Positions 46,219-57,062 are shown, counted from the stretch's first letter. The stretch: DNA of 64,000 nucleotides from CAVXFB01 sp963760935 (GCA_963760935.1 CAVXFB010000003.1:1116001-1180000), one strand, 5' to 3'. Notes: a model not told the origin generated them from the letters alone. Translations and numbers: made by a program.

Positions 46219-46612
46219 GCTCGAAATCTCCGAAACGGCTCCACGGGTACAATCTGCCAATGCGGCGCGCAACGCGCTTTGGTGCCGCACGTAAGCAACT
46301 GGTGCGCCAATAATGGAGCACACGATCCCTAAGTGATTGTCAGCGTGATGGTTAAGCATCAAACCAGGGCTTGTCACCAACGTCTGTCTTCGTGCGACTG
46401 CTCGGCCCAACTGCCAATCTGACAGCCGGTTGGCTGAATACTCACGCCTCCTCTACTTACCCCGCTCCAAGAGGGAGACGAGATATCGGCCGCGGATCTG
46501 CAAAATACGCTACTGTTGAGGGGGACTGCTCCTCGAATCTTGAAGTCGCGGGTGCCCCCCTTTTGCCAGAACCTCGGACATGCGCAGTGCGTCTGCGACG
46601 TCGACGCGACCA
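46219..46612. other. Divergent intergenic region, groES and secreted-protein gene
   Basis: 394 bases between divergently transcribed genes. I looked for the GroE operator CIRCE (TTAGCACTC arms) and did not find it. No RNA gene or repeat is obvious. The GC content falls around 46300-46345, where promoters may lie. Confidence 0.45.
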
Positions 46613-47974
46613 ATGATGATTTCGCCTGCCATACTGATGATCGCTATCGCTCTGGCCTCGGGGCCGGCCAACGATCACGCCGACCGACTGAAGCCCGTGC
46701 TACAGCGAGTGGCGAAGATGGACCTCGCCCAACAACAGGCTTGGCTGCGACGATTGGAAACGCGGGCCAATCGTGCCGCTACCCTGGCGTTGCCGCCCGA
46801 CGCGGCCGCGCGGCAAACGGCGACTACGCAATCGCAGCTACACCAGAAAGCGATCACTTGGCAAACGCTTTTGAACGTGATCGAGGAGACCGACACCCGC
46901 GAACGCGAGGCGACGGCAAAACTCGCGGCCCGCTATCGACGAGCTGTGTCGGAAAACTTTGCAGCTCAACTCGACGCGTATGGCCGCCGCCAACAGGCGT
47001 GGCGCGACGTGTATGCGGCGTGGAAAGGCGCCGGCGAGCAGTTTGAACAACAGGACCGTTTGCTCGACTGGCTCGAAGCGGCCGTCCGAAGCGTGACGCC
47101 CGAGTCGAGCGGCCCGATCCCCGAAACGCCGACCTTCGCCGGCGGGCGATCTCTGGCACAACCAACGCCAAAGCCCGAGAGGCGTGCGCCGCAGACGCCC
47201 AGCGCGACGGGTCCGGACGCGGCCAACGAAATCGTCGCCAAACCAGCGACGCGTCGCCCGGCAGAGCCGGCGTTGCCACCGCCGGAGCCGGCCGTGGAAC
47301 TGTCGGCCTCAACTCGCTCCGCAACACCACTCCCTATGCAGCGACACGATCGGGATCTGCGGCCGCAACAACCATCGCCTATTCCCGCCGCACGTACAAG
47401 CGCCCTGCGCGTGGTGGAACCGCAGCCGCAGGTAACGAGCACTGAAACGGCCCGACTGCCGATTCGCGAAACAGCGCTGAAATCACTGCCGGCAAGCGCC
47501 GTGGAAGTGCGGCGGGAAATCACGGTCGCCCATCCGGCGCCGCAGTCGCCCGCCGAGTCCGGCGATGCACTCAGCGAGGAAACCGCGCACCAGCCGGTGG
47601 AAGTCCGCTTGGACGAGTTGGCCGCTCGGATCGGTGGCTACAATCTCGCGATCCGCGCCCTGGAGATCGACCTGGACGAGAACGGCGATTGGACGGCGCA
47701 GCGGCTGGAGCCATTGGTCCGCCGGCTGACGGTTCTCGCGGTTCGCCGCCACGATCTGGACTTGTTCCGCGAGGCGGTGCCGGCCGAACAGCGATCATCG
47801 CTCGCGCAACTGTCGCCAGCCAAAAGCGCCGTGTCGCAGTTCGCCACGCGTATCTTCGAGGCACGCAGCCGTGCAACGGACGTCAATTTTACGGGCGCGG
47901 ACCAAGACCGCGAGATCGAGTTGCAGCGCCTCGACGACCTTTCTCGCCGGCTGGCCGAGGCTGCCGGAAAGTAA
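46613..47974 (+). CDS. Exported protein of unknown function
   Basis: About 453 residues with an N-terminal signal (MMISPAILMIAIALASG). A helical N-terminal part (LQRVAKMDLAQQQAWLRRLE, then AKLAARYRRAVSENFAAQLDAY) is followed by a Pro/Ala/Arg-rich central linker (about residues 160-310) and a helical C-terminal domain (LDELAARIGGYNLAIRALEIDL to the end). The two helical parts and long linker suggest a periplasmic or surface scaffold. No family is recognised. Met 46613 or 46616 is the likely start because it precedes the signal peptide. It is divergent from groES and followed by uvrC 96 bases later. Confidence 0.6.
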   Translation: MMISPAILMIAIALASGPANDHADRLKPVLQRVAKMDLAQQQAWLRRLETRANRAATLALPPDAAARQTATTQSQLHQKAITWQTLLNVIEETDTREREATAKLAARYRRAVSENFAAQLDAYGRRQQAWRDVYAAWKGAGEQFEQQDRLLDWLEAAVRSVTPESSGPIPETPTFAGGRSLAQPTPKPERRAPQTPSATGPDAANEIVAKPATRRPAEPALPPPEPAVELSASTRSATPLPMQRHDRDLRPQQPSPIPAARTSALRVVEPQPQVTSTETARLPIRETALKSLPASAVEVRREITVAHPAPQSPAESGDALSEETAHQPVEVRLDELAARIGGYNLAIRALEIDLDENGDWTAQRLEPLVRRLTVLAVRRHDLDLFREAVPAEQRSSLAQLSPAKSAVSQFATRIFEARSRATDVNFTGADQDREIELQRLDDLSRRLAEAAGK

Positions 47975-48070
47975 CAAGGCAAGTTTCCCTTTTCGCGGTT
48001 AGTCGAATCGGCGACAATAGGCATAGGAGTCCAGTTGCTTCTTCAGTCTTGCTGTGGCGTCTCTTCCTCA

Positions 48071-49456
<1,386 letters not shown>

Positions 49457-49513
49457 CGGCCGAGGAGCATGGCGATTCGCCGCCGAACGGCTAACCAGAA
49501 GGAGCAAGAGCCT

Positions 49514-50599
49514 ATGACGACCGAACGCGTTGGCATTGTAACTGGCGGGGGCGACTGCCCCGGACTGAATGCTGTGATCCGCGCTGTAGCTAAAGCGGCC
49601 GCCAAACGCGACTGGGAAACGATCGGCTTTCTCGGCGGCTACGAGGGCATCCTGGAACCGCAGCGATACATGCCGCTCGACTATCAAAAACTGAGCGGGT
49701 TGCTCACCCGCGGCGGCACCATCCTGGGAACTGCCAATCGCGGCCGCTTCTCGGCCAAGGTGGGCCACGGCGAAACACGACGCCTGCCGCAAGAATTGAT
49801 CGACGGCGTAAAGTCGGGCATGAAGAAACTGAACATCCGCGGCTTAGTGAGCGTTGGCGGCGACGGATCGTTGAGCATCGCCCAGCAGTTGTTCGAGGGA
49901 GGCGTGCCTGTGATCGGCGTCCCCAAAACGATCGACAACGACCTCGAAGGCACCGATATGACCTTCGGGTTTGACTCGGCCGTCGCATGCGCCACCGACG
50001 CCCTCGATCGACTTCGCACGACGGCCGAAAGTCATAACCGTGTGATGGTGCTGGAAGTCATGGGCCGTTACGCCGGCTGGATTGCCATATACGCGGGCGT
50101 CGCCGGCGGCGCTGACGTCATTCTGATTCCGGAAATTCCCTTCACCTACGACAGCGTCTGCGCCAAGATCCAAGACCGCGAGAAAGAGGAAAAACATTTT
50201 ACGCTGATCGTTGTGGCCGAAGGCGCCCGGGAAAAAGGCTGCGACTTTGTCACCGCGACAGAACAGATCGCCAACCGCGAAGCCCGCTTGGGCGGCATCG
50301 CTGGTGTGGTGGCTGCCGAAGTTGAAAAGCGGTCGGGGAAAGAAGCCCGTGCGTGTGTCCTGGGCCACTTGCAGCGCGGCGGCACTCCCACAAACTTCGA
50401 TCGCGCGCTATGCTCCATCTTCGGCGCGCAAGCCGTGGAAATGATCGCCGCCGGCCAGTTCGGCGAAATGGTGGCGTATCGCGGCTCCCACATGGCGACC
50501 GTGAAAATCACCGAGGCGATCAGGCAGTTGAAGACAGTGCCTCCGACCGGCGACTTTGTACGCACGGCACGCGCCTTGGGGATCAGCCTTGGCGATTAG
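49514..50599 (+). CDS. pfkA: 6-phosphofructokinase
   Basis: Phosphorylates fructose 6-phosphate in glycolysis. The 361-residue protein carries GIVTGGGDCPGLNAVIRA, the nucleotide-binding SVGGDGSLSIAQQL, the catalytic block PKTIDNDLEGTD and MGRYAGWIA. The GGDGS motif is that of ATP-dependent enzymes, while the Lys in PKTIDND is usual in pyrophosphate-dependent and group III enzymes. The mixed pair suggests the actinobacterial-like ATP-PFK group. The true phosphoryl donor should be tested. The ATG at 49514 has AAGGAG ten bases upstream. It follows uvrC by 57 bases and is probably co-transcribed with it. Confidence 0.92.
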   Translation: MTTERVGIVTGGGDCPGLNAVIRAVAKAAAKRDWETIGFLGGYEGILEPQRYMPLDYQKLSGLLTRGGTILGTANRGRFSAKVGHGETRRLPQELIDGVKSGMKKLNIRGLVSVGGDGSLSIAQQLFEGGVPVIGVPKTIDNDLEGTDMTFGFDSAVACATDALDRLRTTAESHNRVMVLEVMGRYAGWIAIYAGVAGGADVILIPEIPFTYDSVCAKIQDREKEEKHFTLIVVAEGAREKGCDFVTATEQIANREARLGGIAGVVAAEVEKRSGKEARACVLGHLQRGGTPTNFDRALCSIFGAQAVEMIAAGQFGEMVAYRGSHMATVKITEAIRQLKTVPPTGDFVRTARALGISLGD

Positions 50600-50621
50600 C
50601 GTGCCTTTCTAACGCGACGAG

Positions 50622-50689
50622 CCAGACATTCCTGTCGGTTCCAACGATGGCGATCACTACGGCAGTCAAAGCAGACAAAAATGTCTGCC
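50622..50689. repeat. AGACATTCCTGTC/GACAAAAATGTCT paired repeat after pfkA
   Basis: CCAGACATTCCTGTC at 50622 and GCAGACAAAAATGTCTGC (50671-50688) are related repeats. The second is itself a perfect hairpin (GCAGACA, loop AAAA, TGTCTGC). It lies just after the pfkA stop and may act as a 3' hairpin. The 403-base gap to mraZ otherwise holds only the MraZ box region. Confidence 0.55.
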
Positions 50690-50861
50690 CCGCCTGATGC
50701 GTTGATCTTCGCCCGGTTCCTAGCCGGCCGCTATCTCCAAGCGGCAAATGGCGACCGCGAGTTTCGCCCGTCCGCACCGTCCAAAATTCCGGCCATCCCC
50801 CCCGGAAATTTCCCAGCGAGGTACTTGTCAAAACCGTCGTAAACGGTAAACTCAACGCATC

Positions 50862-50924
50862 ACTTGTGGGAAATCAACCCAATTATTCAAAATCTTATCG
50901 GCTACTTGCGGGAAATCCGCCCAA
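50862..50924 (+). promoter_or_regulatory. Duplicated MraZ-like boxes upstream of mraZ
   Basis: ACTTGTGGGAAATCAACCC at 50862-50880 and ACTTGCGGGAAATCCGCCC at 50904-50922, each followed by AA, match in 18 of 21 bases over the full 21-base unit and are exactly 42 bases apart, about four helical turns. Each has a GTGGG/GCGGG head and a CCC tail in inverted order. MraZ is known to bind repeated TGGG boxes and repress its own gene, so these are natural candidates. They lie about 80-140 bases before mraZ. Confidence 0.6.
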
Positions 50925-51002
50925 GAAGTAAAGTAGAGCAAAGCTCGATGTCGATCGTTCCCGTCCGTCCAAATTTGACGCCCCCCCTTGGTGCTCTTGG
51001 CC

Positions 51003-51488
51003 ATGGCCACTACACAAGAATTTCTCTTGGGCGAGTTTCAGCGGACGCTCGACGATCGCTTTCGGCTCTCGGTCCCCAACGAGTTGGGCGACGCGCTGAC
51101 GGCCGACGCACCCGATTGCATTCTCGCCAAAGAGCGGCCCGGCTGCTTGAGCCTGTGGAGTGCCCCGGTCTGGCAGGCACGACTCGACGAGGGGGTCGAA
51201 CTGGTCAAACAGAAGATGCGGGCGGGCAAACTCCAGGAGCGCATCGCCGAAGTGCAGTTGTTCGGCCGGTTGCTGTCGACTCGTCACCGTGCGGTCCAAT
51301 TGGCCGGTCGCGGGCGGCTCGTGATACCCGAGGGTTTTCGCGAGTTCCTCGGCGTCGAGCCGGGCGGCGACGTGCAAATTGTCGGGGCGGCGGTGTGCGT
51401 CGAAATCTGGAATCCTGCCGCTTGGCTGAAATATCTCGAAGGCCGCATGCCCCGCTTCCGCCGGCTTTTCGATCGGCTTTCTCGCTAG
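51003..51488 (+). CDS. mraZ: Transcriptional regulator MraZ
   Basis: DNA-binding protein of the AbrB/SpoVT superfamily with two swapped-hairpin domains. The first half has GEFQRTLDDRFRLSVPNEL and the second RAVQLAGRGRLVIPEGFREFL, each holding the D/GRGRLxIP-type DNA-binding loop. 161 residues from the ATG at 51003. It normally leads the division and cell-wall (dcw) cluster. Here rsmH and ftsL are absent downstream, and a GT-C-type membrane protein follows instead. Loss of the cluster context is common in planctomycetes, which divide without FtsZ. Confidence 0.9.
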   Translation: MATTQEFLLGEFQRTLDDRFRLSVPNELGDALTADAPDCILAKERPGCLSLWSAPVWQARLDEGVELVKQKMRAGKLQERIAEVQLFGRLLSTRHRAVQLAGRGRLVIPEGFREFLGVEPGGDVQIVGAAVCVEIWNPAAWLKYLEGRMPRFRRLFDRLSR

Positions 51489-51620
51489 CGTGTCGCGCAG
51501 GTTGGCATATTCCGCCTGGCAAAGGGCGTGCTCAGTCCCCACGTCGCGCTTTCTTGCTCCGCTCAGGACATGCCGCCCTCCGCAGCGGCTACGCATCAAC
51601 AAAACACGGGCGAAAGCCCT

Positions 51621-51755
51621 CCATGCCCGGTCCGGTGGGTTTGTTCGATCAAAAACCCACGGCCGTGTCACCCCGGTTGGAATTGCAAGTCACCAAGGAT
51701 GGGTTTTACCGGTGCAGATGATGCGCCCACCCATTCTTCCCCGGACCGGGCATGG
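51621..51755. repeat. 135-base element bounded by a perfect 15-bp inverted repeat
   Basis: CCATGCCCGGTCCGG (51621-51635) and its exact complement CCGGACCGGGCATGG (51741-51755) enclose a region with an inner hairpin GTGGGTTT/AAACCCAC. No coding frame with family resemblance lies within. The size and structure suggest a non-autonomous palindromic element or a structured RNA leader for the membrane protein that starts at 51777. Confidence 0.6.
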
Positions 51756-51776
51756 TGCTTTTTCGAGCGAGGAAGC

Positions 51777-53488
51777 ATGGATTGCTCCAGCAACGTCGGC
51801 GGCACGGACGCGATCGTAGGTCTGCCGGTCACGGCTGCTGCGATAGCCGAACCTGCTACGTCAAGTCATCGTTGGTGGCCTGCGGCCGCGGTGTTTGCCG
51901 CGTATGTGGCGTTGGCGCTCATCACCTACTCGACGATCCTCAACACATATTTTCTCTCCGACGATTTTGCCCTCATCGGCCGAACCGAGCGCGAGGGCTT
52001 CTTCGGCACCTGGGGAACTCAGCAGGGCGGCTTCGTGCGCCCCGTCGTCATCCTGTCTCTTGTCGCCGATCATGCGCTGTGGCGGTTCAATCCTCTCGGA
52101 TTCCATTTGACAAACGTCGTGCTGCACGCAGTAAATGCCTTCCTCATCTTTTGGCTGATGCGGCGAATGATGGCCATTGTGGACCGGGCCGATGCGATCC
52201 TCGTGCCGATATTGGCGGGCGCGTTTTTCCTCGTGCATCCCTCACACACGGAGGCGGTCACGTGGATCGCCGGCCGAACCGACGTCATTGCAACGGTTTT
52301 CGGCCTGCTGGCCACCGGCTGTTTTCTGTTGCTAATGGAGCAATTCCGGTGGCCCCTATTTGTCGCGTTCGTTGGTGCATTCACTACGGCGCTGTTTTCC
52401 AAGGAATCGGTCGTCACGTTGCCCCTCGTATGGGCAGCGATTCTGCTGCTTCTGTGGATTCGGGTAAATGGCCGGGACTGCGCGGCGCTATGGTCCTGCT
52501 ATCGGCCTTCGTGGTTCTATTGACATATTTTGTAATCCGTAGGCTGACTATTGGCCATTTCATTGGTGGATATGGCACACAGCATCACTTGGCCATCCTG
52601 CAAACGAAAACGCTTCTAAATCTAGCGAGCGACGTTCTGCGATCTGTCGTTCCGGCGATTCCTCGCGTGACCTGTAACTTCGTGGAGCAACCCGCTTCGC
52701 TGGCCTTCCTGGCCGTAGGTAGTGGGTTCATTGGGTTGCTGCTCTATCGCGCAAGAAAGCGCTTTGCCGGTGCACAGGGGTTGTTGATCGTCATGCTGGC
52801 GTTGGCCTTCATCGTGAGCTTGCTGCCGGTTGTTACCATGGATATATCGGTCGTCAATACGGAGGGCGAGCGCCTCGTCTATTTGCCGAGCGCATTTACG
52901 GCCGCTATCTTCGCGATGGCTCTGCCCCTGCTATTCCGCCGGACTGGCGTCGTGGTGGCCATCGCGGCTTTTTGCATCGTTGTCGAGTCGGCAACCCTCT
53001 GCCGCGTTAATCACCGATGGATCACTGCTGCGCAGATGACGAAGGCCATCGCCCGACAGATATCGCGCTACGATCCATCGACGACCGCGATCGTGAACCT
53101 TCCAGACAACTATCGCGGCGCCTATGTGTTCCGTACGGGCCTATTCGATGCGGCAACCACGTTTGAAGGCAAGAAGGCGGATATCCGCTACCAAATTCTC
53201 TGTACGCATGACGTACACTCGCTGACAGATATCTTCGATGTATCGTGCGAAGGCGCGAAATTTCGCTTCTCTCCTTCTGAAGGGCGAAAAGTGCGAATGC
53301 TGAATCCTGCGAGCGAACCGGTGCAATGGATCGGCGACGGATTTGTCGCCGCTTTGCCGAGCAGAGACGGTCAAGCGCCGTGCGATGTGCTCAGCTATCG
53401 GCAAGGCTCGCCTGAAACCAACATACGAACGATCGACGTACCGATGCCTCGGCGAAATGCGTTGCGAACATCGGCAAACAGCCGTTGA
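51777..53488 (+). CDS. GT-C-type polytopic membrane protein (frameshifted)
   Basis: About 570 residues after correction. The N-terminal half has eight or more membrane helices and FFLVHPSHTEAVTWIAGRTDV, the signature of dolichyl-phosphate-mannose-protein mannosyltransferase-like membrane proteins, plus LSDDFALIGRTE with an acidic pair after helix 1. A missing base in the A-run at 52466-52468 shifts the frame: VKWPGLRGAMVLLSAFVVLL continues in another frame and ends at 53488. The last 150 residues are soluble and extracytoplasmic. It may glycosylate lipids or proteins. The ATG at 51777 has GAGGA upstream. Confidence 0.72.
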
Positions 53489-53549
53489 TGTAAGGGCGGG
53501 GCTTGCAACTGCAATGTCCCGGACCAATCCTCCGCAATTGCCCGCTCAC

Positions 53550-53963
53550 CTATTTCTTCGCCGCCTGTTGTTCTTTCACGATGACGTAGTTTAGGCGCAA
53601 CTCGTGCAGCGCCGCCTCCAACTCCTCGCTTTCATCCGGCGTGCGATTGCCCTCAGTCTTCGTTTGCAGCATCGCCAAAATGTCGATGGCATGCTGGGCC
53701 TGATCGAGCGTCACCTCGGGCTTATTCGTGACCGGATTCGGCAACAGCCCCAGGCCCAGCGCCCCTTGCAGATAGAGCGTGCCGACCAAGAATGTCAGAT
53801 CCGCCGGGGGCATGCGCGGGTGAGTACCCGCCGACGCTTCCGGCTTGGCGGCGTCGGTCGTGTCGCCGGCGTGTTGAGCGGCCGCCTTTTCCGCCTCGAC
53901 TTGGCTCTTCCAATCCTCGTCGATAATGAGCTTCTTTTCAGGATTCTTCGGTTCGTCTGGCAT
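53550..53963 (-). CDS. DUF1844-containing protein
   Basis: A 137-residue cytosolic protein with an acidic, low-complexity N-terminus (about residues 1-50) and a helical DUF1844 domain: LTFLVGTLYLQGALGLG, then PNPVTNKPEVTLDQAQHAID and LAMLQTKTEGNRTPDESE. The family is widespread in planctomycetes and deltaproteobacteria, but its function is unknown. GAGGGGA lies eight bases upstream of the ATG at 53963. It precedes pyrG on the same strand after 61 bases, but transcription order runs pyrG then DUF1844. Confidence 0.85.
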   Translation of the reverse strand: MPDEPKNPEKKLIIDEDWKSQVEAEKAAAQHAGDTTDAAKPEASAGTHPRMPPADLTFLVGTLYLQGALGLGLLPNPVTNKPEVTLDQAQHAIDILAMLQTKTEGNRTPDESEELEAALHELRLNYVIVKEQQAAKK

Positions 53964-54024
53964 TGCAATGTCCCCTCAGTAATTCGCTCATGCCCCGGCA
54001 TAAACACCGGAGCCGGGCGATTCC

Positions 54025-55716
54025 TTACGCACGCTGCGCGCACCGCGTGCTTTCTGAGTTCTCCTCTCGACCCTCTGCCCGCTCTTCTCTCCCCTCTCCT
54101 CTCGTCTCGCCCCTCTCCGCCTGACGCGCCAGCGCCGCGCCGATGAAGCCAGCGAACAACGGATGCGGCTTGGTAGGCTGGGACTTGAATTCCGGATGAT
54201 ATTGCACCCCGATAAACCAAGGATGACCGGCAACCTCCACCACTTCAACCAGCGAGCCGTCAGGGCTGGTGCCCACAACCTGCATGCCGTTGGCCGCGAA
54301 CTGCTGGCGGTACGCGTTGTTGAACTCGTAGCGATGCCGATGCCGCTCCGAAATATCTTGCGCGGCGTAGCAGGCGGCCGCCTTGCTGCCGGCCGTAAGT
54401 CGCGTCGGCTGAGCGCCCAGCCGCATCGTTCCTCCCTTGTCCGTGATCGTCTTTTGCTCGTCCAACAGGCAAATCACCGGGTGCGGCGTATCCTTGTCGA
54501 ACTCGGTCGAGTTGGCCCGTTCCAACCCCACGACGGTTCGGGCAAACTCGGCCACCGCACATTGCATGCCCAGGCAAATGCCGAAAAACGGAATGCCGCG
54601 CTCCCGCGCAAAACGCACAGCGTCGACCTTCCCCTCAATGCCGCGCTCGCCAAAGCCGCCGGGTACAAGAATGCCGTCCACCCCGGCCAGCAGCCGCTCC
54701 GGCCCTTCGCGCTCCACCGCTTCGCTGTGGAGCCGCTGAATGCTAATCTGCGCCCGATGATAAACGCCGGCGTGATCCAACGCCTCGTAGATCGACTTGT
54801 AGGCGTCGCGATGCTCGGCATATTTGCCTACTACAGCAATAGTAATCTCGTGCTCCGGATTTCGAAGCCGATGAATGAGATCGCGCCATTTATCCAGGTT
54901 CAGTGGGCCCGCCTTCAACCCCAGCTTGCGGACGATCAATTCGTCCATGCCATGTTCAACCAGGCTCATCGGCACTTCGTAAACCGAAAAATCCTTATCC
55001 TTTTCCTCAATCACCGCCTCGATCGGCACGTTGCAGAACAGGGCGATCTTGGCCCGGTCGTCGCGGCTCAGCGATCGCTCGGTGCGACACACTAAGATAT
55101 CCGGCTGGATACCGATTTGCCGTAATTGTCCGACGCTGTGCTGCGTTGGCTTGGTTTTCAGTTCGGCGGCCGCCTTCAGGTACGGCACGAGCGTTAAGTG
55201 GATGTAGAGGCAGTTTTCCTTGCCCACGTCGAGCGAGAACTGGCGGATGGCCTCCAGAAACGGCTGGCTCTCGATGTCGCCCACCGTTCCGCCGATCTCG
55301 GTGATGACCACGTCGACGTCCGGGCCGGCCGGCTTGGCCAATGCCGCCTTGATCTCGTTGGTGATGTGCGGGATCACCTGCACGGTCTTGCCCAAGAACT
55401 CCCCGCGGCGTTCCTTGTTGATTACCGACAGGTAAATTTGGCCGGTAGTGTAGTTCGAATGGCGATTGAGCGGACTGTTCGTAAACCGCTCGTAGTGCCC
55501 CAGGTCAAGGTCCGTCTCGCTGCCGTCGTCCAGCACGTAGACCTCGCCATGCTGGTAAGGGCTCATGGTGCCCGGGTCAACGTTGATGTACGGATCGAGT
55601 TTCTGCATGCGGACCGCGAGGCCCCGCTGTTCCAGCAGCATTCCGATCGACGCGCTCGTAAGCCCTTTGCCCAGCGAGCTAACCACGCCGCCGGTGACGA
55701 AAATGTGTTTACTCAT
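54025..55716 (-). CDS. pyrG: CTP synthase
   Basis: Makes CTP from UTP, ATP and glutamine. The synthetase domain starts MSKHIFVTGGVVSSLGKGLT, with DPYINVDPGTMSPYQHGEVYVLDDG and the later VPMSLVEHGMDEL. The C-terminal glutamine amidotransferase domain has GGFGERGIEGK, the Cys nucleophile in FFGICLGMQCAV and GVQYHPEFKSQPTKPHPLF. The 563 residues are full length, and the last 25 are a charged variable tail. I start at ATG 55716, since the frame is open 18 codons further upstream without a signal. It is intact, unlike several of its neighbours. Confidence 0.95.
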   Translation of the reverse strand: MSKHIFVTGGVVSSLGKGLTSASIGMLLEQRGLAVRMQKLDPYINVDPGTMSPYQHGEVYVLDDGSETDLDLGHYERFTNSPLNRHSNYTTGQIYLSVINKERRGEFLGKTVQVIPHITNEIKAALAKPAGPDVDVVITEIGGTVGDIESQPFLEAIRQFSLDVGKENCLYIHLTLVPYLKAAAELKTKPTQHSVGQLRQIGIQPDILVCRTERSLSRDDRAKIALFCNVPIEAVIEEKDKDFSVYEVPMSLVEHGMDELIVRKLGLKAGPLNLDKWRDLIHRLRNPEHEITIAVVGKYAEHRDAYKSIYEALDHAGVYHRAQISIQRLHSEAVEREGPERLLAGVDGILVPGGFGERGIEGKVDAVRFARERGIPFFGICLGMQCAVAEFARTVVGLERANSTEFDKDTPHPVICLLDEQKTITDKGGTMRLGAQPTRLTAGSKAAACYAAQDISERHRHRYEFNNAYRQQFAANGMQVVGTSPDGSLVEVVEVAGHPWFIGVQYHPEFKSQPTKPHPLFAGFIGAALARQAERGETRGEGREERAEGREENSESTRCAQRA

Positions 55717-55842
55717 TGGAAAGCCGTCCTTGCAATGCGGCCGCCTCGTGCGACCATGGGAAAAGCCCATTGTAGAACGGCGGGCGGAAAGACGAAAGAG
55801 GCGGGCGGGTGGAACAAAGCGAGTATCGGCTCCCGAATCACG

Positions 55843-56250
55843 CTATGCGGCCCAATTGACCACATTCAGATCGTCGACGCGATGGAAGTCAGTATCCCGG
55901 CTAACCAGCGTGGCCCCGAGCGACATCGCCGTAGCGGCGATCCACAGATCGTTCTCATCCAGTGAAAGCCCCTTGCTCTGTGCGGTGGCCTTGATCCTCG
56001 CGTAGTAATCGCCGGCGGCGGGCAATACCGGTTCGCAAGGAATGACCGGAAACAGCCGCACACACCTGGCCTCTAAAATTTCGCGCCGCTTTCCCGGCGG
56101 CAACCGCTCGATTCCGTGGCGGATTTCGCCACGCACTATGGAGCAGATCGCCACGCGGTCGGTGGGGACAATGCCCGCCAGCTTCTCGTGCGTGCGAGGG
56201 TCGTCTCGCATCAAATCGCTAAAGGTCGTGGTATCGAACAAAAAGATCAC
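55843..56250 (-). CDS. vapC: PIN-domain toxin, VapC type
   Basis: A ribonuclease toxin of 135 residues, of the PIN family. LFDTTTFSDLMRDD gives the first acidic residue, VRGEIRHGIERLPPG the second, and LDENDLWIAATAMSLGATLVSRDTDF the last two, so the four acidic metal ligands are complete. It overlaps the upstream antitoxin by four bases (ATGA). Intact. Confidence 0.87.
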   Translation of the reverse strand: MIFLFDTTTFSDLMRDDPRTHEKLAGIVPTDRVAICSIVRGEIRHGIERLPPGKRREILEARCVRLFPVIPCEPVLPAAGDYYARIKATAQSKGLSLDENDLWIAATAMSLGATLVSRDTDFHRVDDLNVVNWAA

Positions 56251-56531
56251 TCGGAGTCCCCATTATCGAAGACTCCCTCGCGTCGAACAGGCAGCTTGCC
56301 AACCGCGATCATCCGCTCTAAATCGTCCACGTCCTCGGAAGAAGGGAATGGTGGCTCGCGCATCGCACGAAGAACCGCCGCAGCCGAACCGGGGCGCGGC
56401 TCGTCGGACGACGCAGTCAGTGTCCCGTTTGACTCCACGCCAATTCGTGCTGCTAGCCGCAAGCGATCTTCGGGCGACAATTGAGAAGCCAGCGCCACCA
56501 CGTCGTCAAATGTTACAGCGTTCGTGGCCAT
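56247..56531 (-). CDS. Antitoxin partner of the VapC-type toxin
   Basis: 94 residues from the ATG at 56531, starting MATNAVTFDDVVALASQLSP. It has a helical ALASQLSPEDRLRLAARI stretch like antitoxins of the DUF2281/VapB type, then a linker and a conserved PFPSSEDVDDLERMIAVGKLP C-terminal region that probably binds the toxin. The start is four bases ahead in the usual antitoxin-first order, and its stop overlaps the toxin start. The frame extends upstream to 56588, but without a ribosome site. Confidence 0.7.
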   Translation of the reverse strand: MATNAVTFDDVVALASQLSPEDRLRLAARIGVESNGTLTASSDEPRPGSAAAVLRAMREPPFPSSEDVDDLERMIAVGKLPVRREGVFDNGDSE

Positions 56532-56786
56532 AGCAACACTCCTTTCAGGGATTTCCTCGATCAGCCGATCATCCCCGCGACAGTGCATTTCGCGTTACCG
56601 CTCTTTCCAGCCTTTACGAGCCCGACGATGTCTTCACATTTGCGAGCCCCACGAAACCAACTCCACTTGGACTGTACTCCTGCCACCGGGTGCCGTCAAG
56701 AGTTGAAAGAAGTTCCAACAGCCGCAACAAACTGCCCCAACCGGCATTTTTCGTTATGATGCCGACGAGATAGCGAACCCGAATGG

Positions 56787-57062
56787 TTACTTGCCCCAAG
56801 CGTTAAACGCCATTGTCGCAGCAACGAGACTAGATATGCACAGTGCAAACAAACTTAGCATTAGCGAAATAACCGTCTTCACGGCAAGTCGATGCTTTGG
56901 GGTTACGTAATGCCAACTTAGATGGAAGTAGGCACCGAGTGCCGCGATTGACGGCAAGGCGAAGCAAAGAACATCGGACTTAAATACTGGCGAGAGGCGG
57001 CTTACTCTTCCGTAGTAGAGGGCAATGAGGAACGTCGCGTGCGCGACTCCAACTAATGCCAT
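56787..57062 (-). CDS. Small three-helix membrane protein, unknown function
   Basis: 91 residues starting at the ATG at 57062 (an ATG at 57083 is also in frame). Helices MALVGVAHATFLIALYYG, LCFALPSIAALGAYFHLSWH and VISLMLSLFALCISSLVAATMAF fill most of the chain. No family is recognised. It lies alone between the VapBC-type module and kdsB. The low number of charged residues and clean hydrophobic pattern make it a plausible gene. Confidence 0.5.
   Translation of the reverse strand: MALVGVAHATFLIALYYGRVSRLSPVFKSDVLCFALPSIAALGAYFHLSWHYVTPKHRLAVKTVISLMLSLFALCISSLVAATMAFNAWGK

Noticed and set aside
46219..46612. A CIRCE operator for groESL
   Set aside because: No TTAGCACTC/GAGTGCTAA arms were found upstream of groES.
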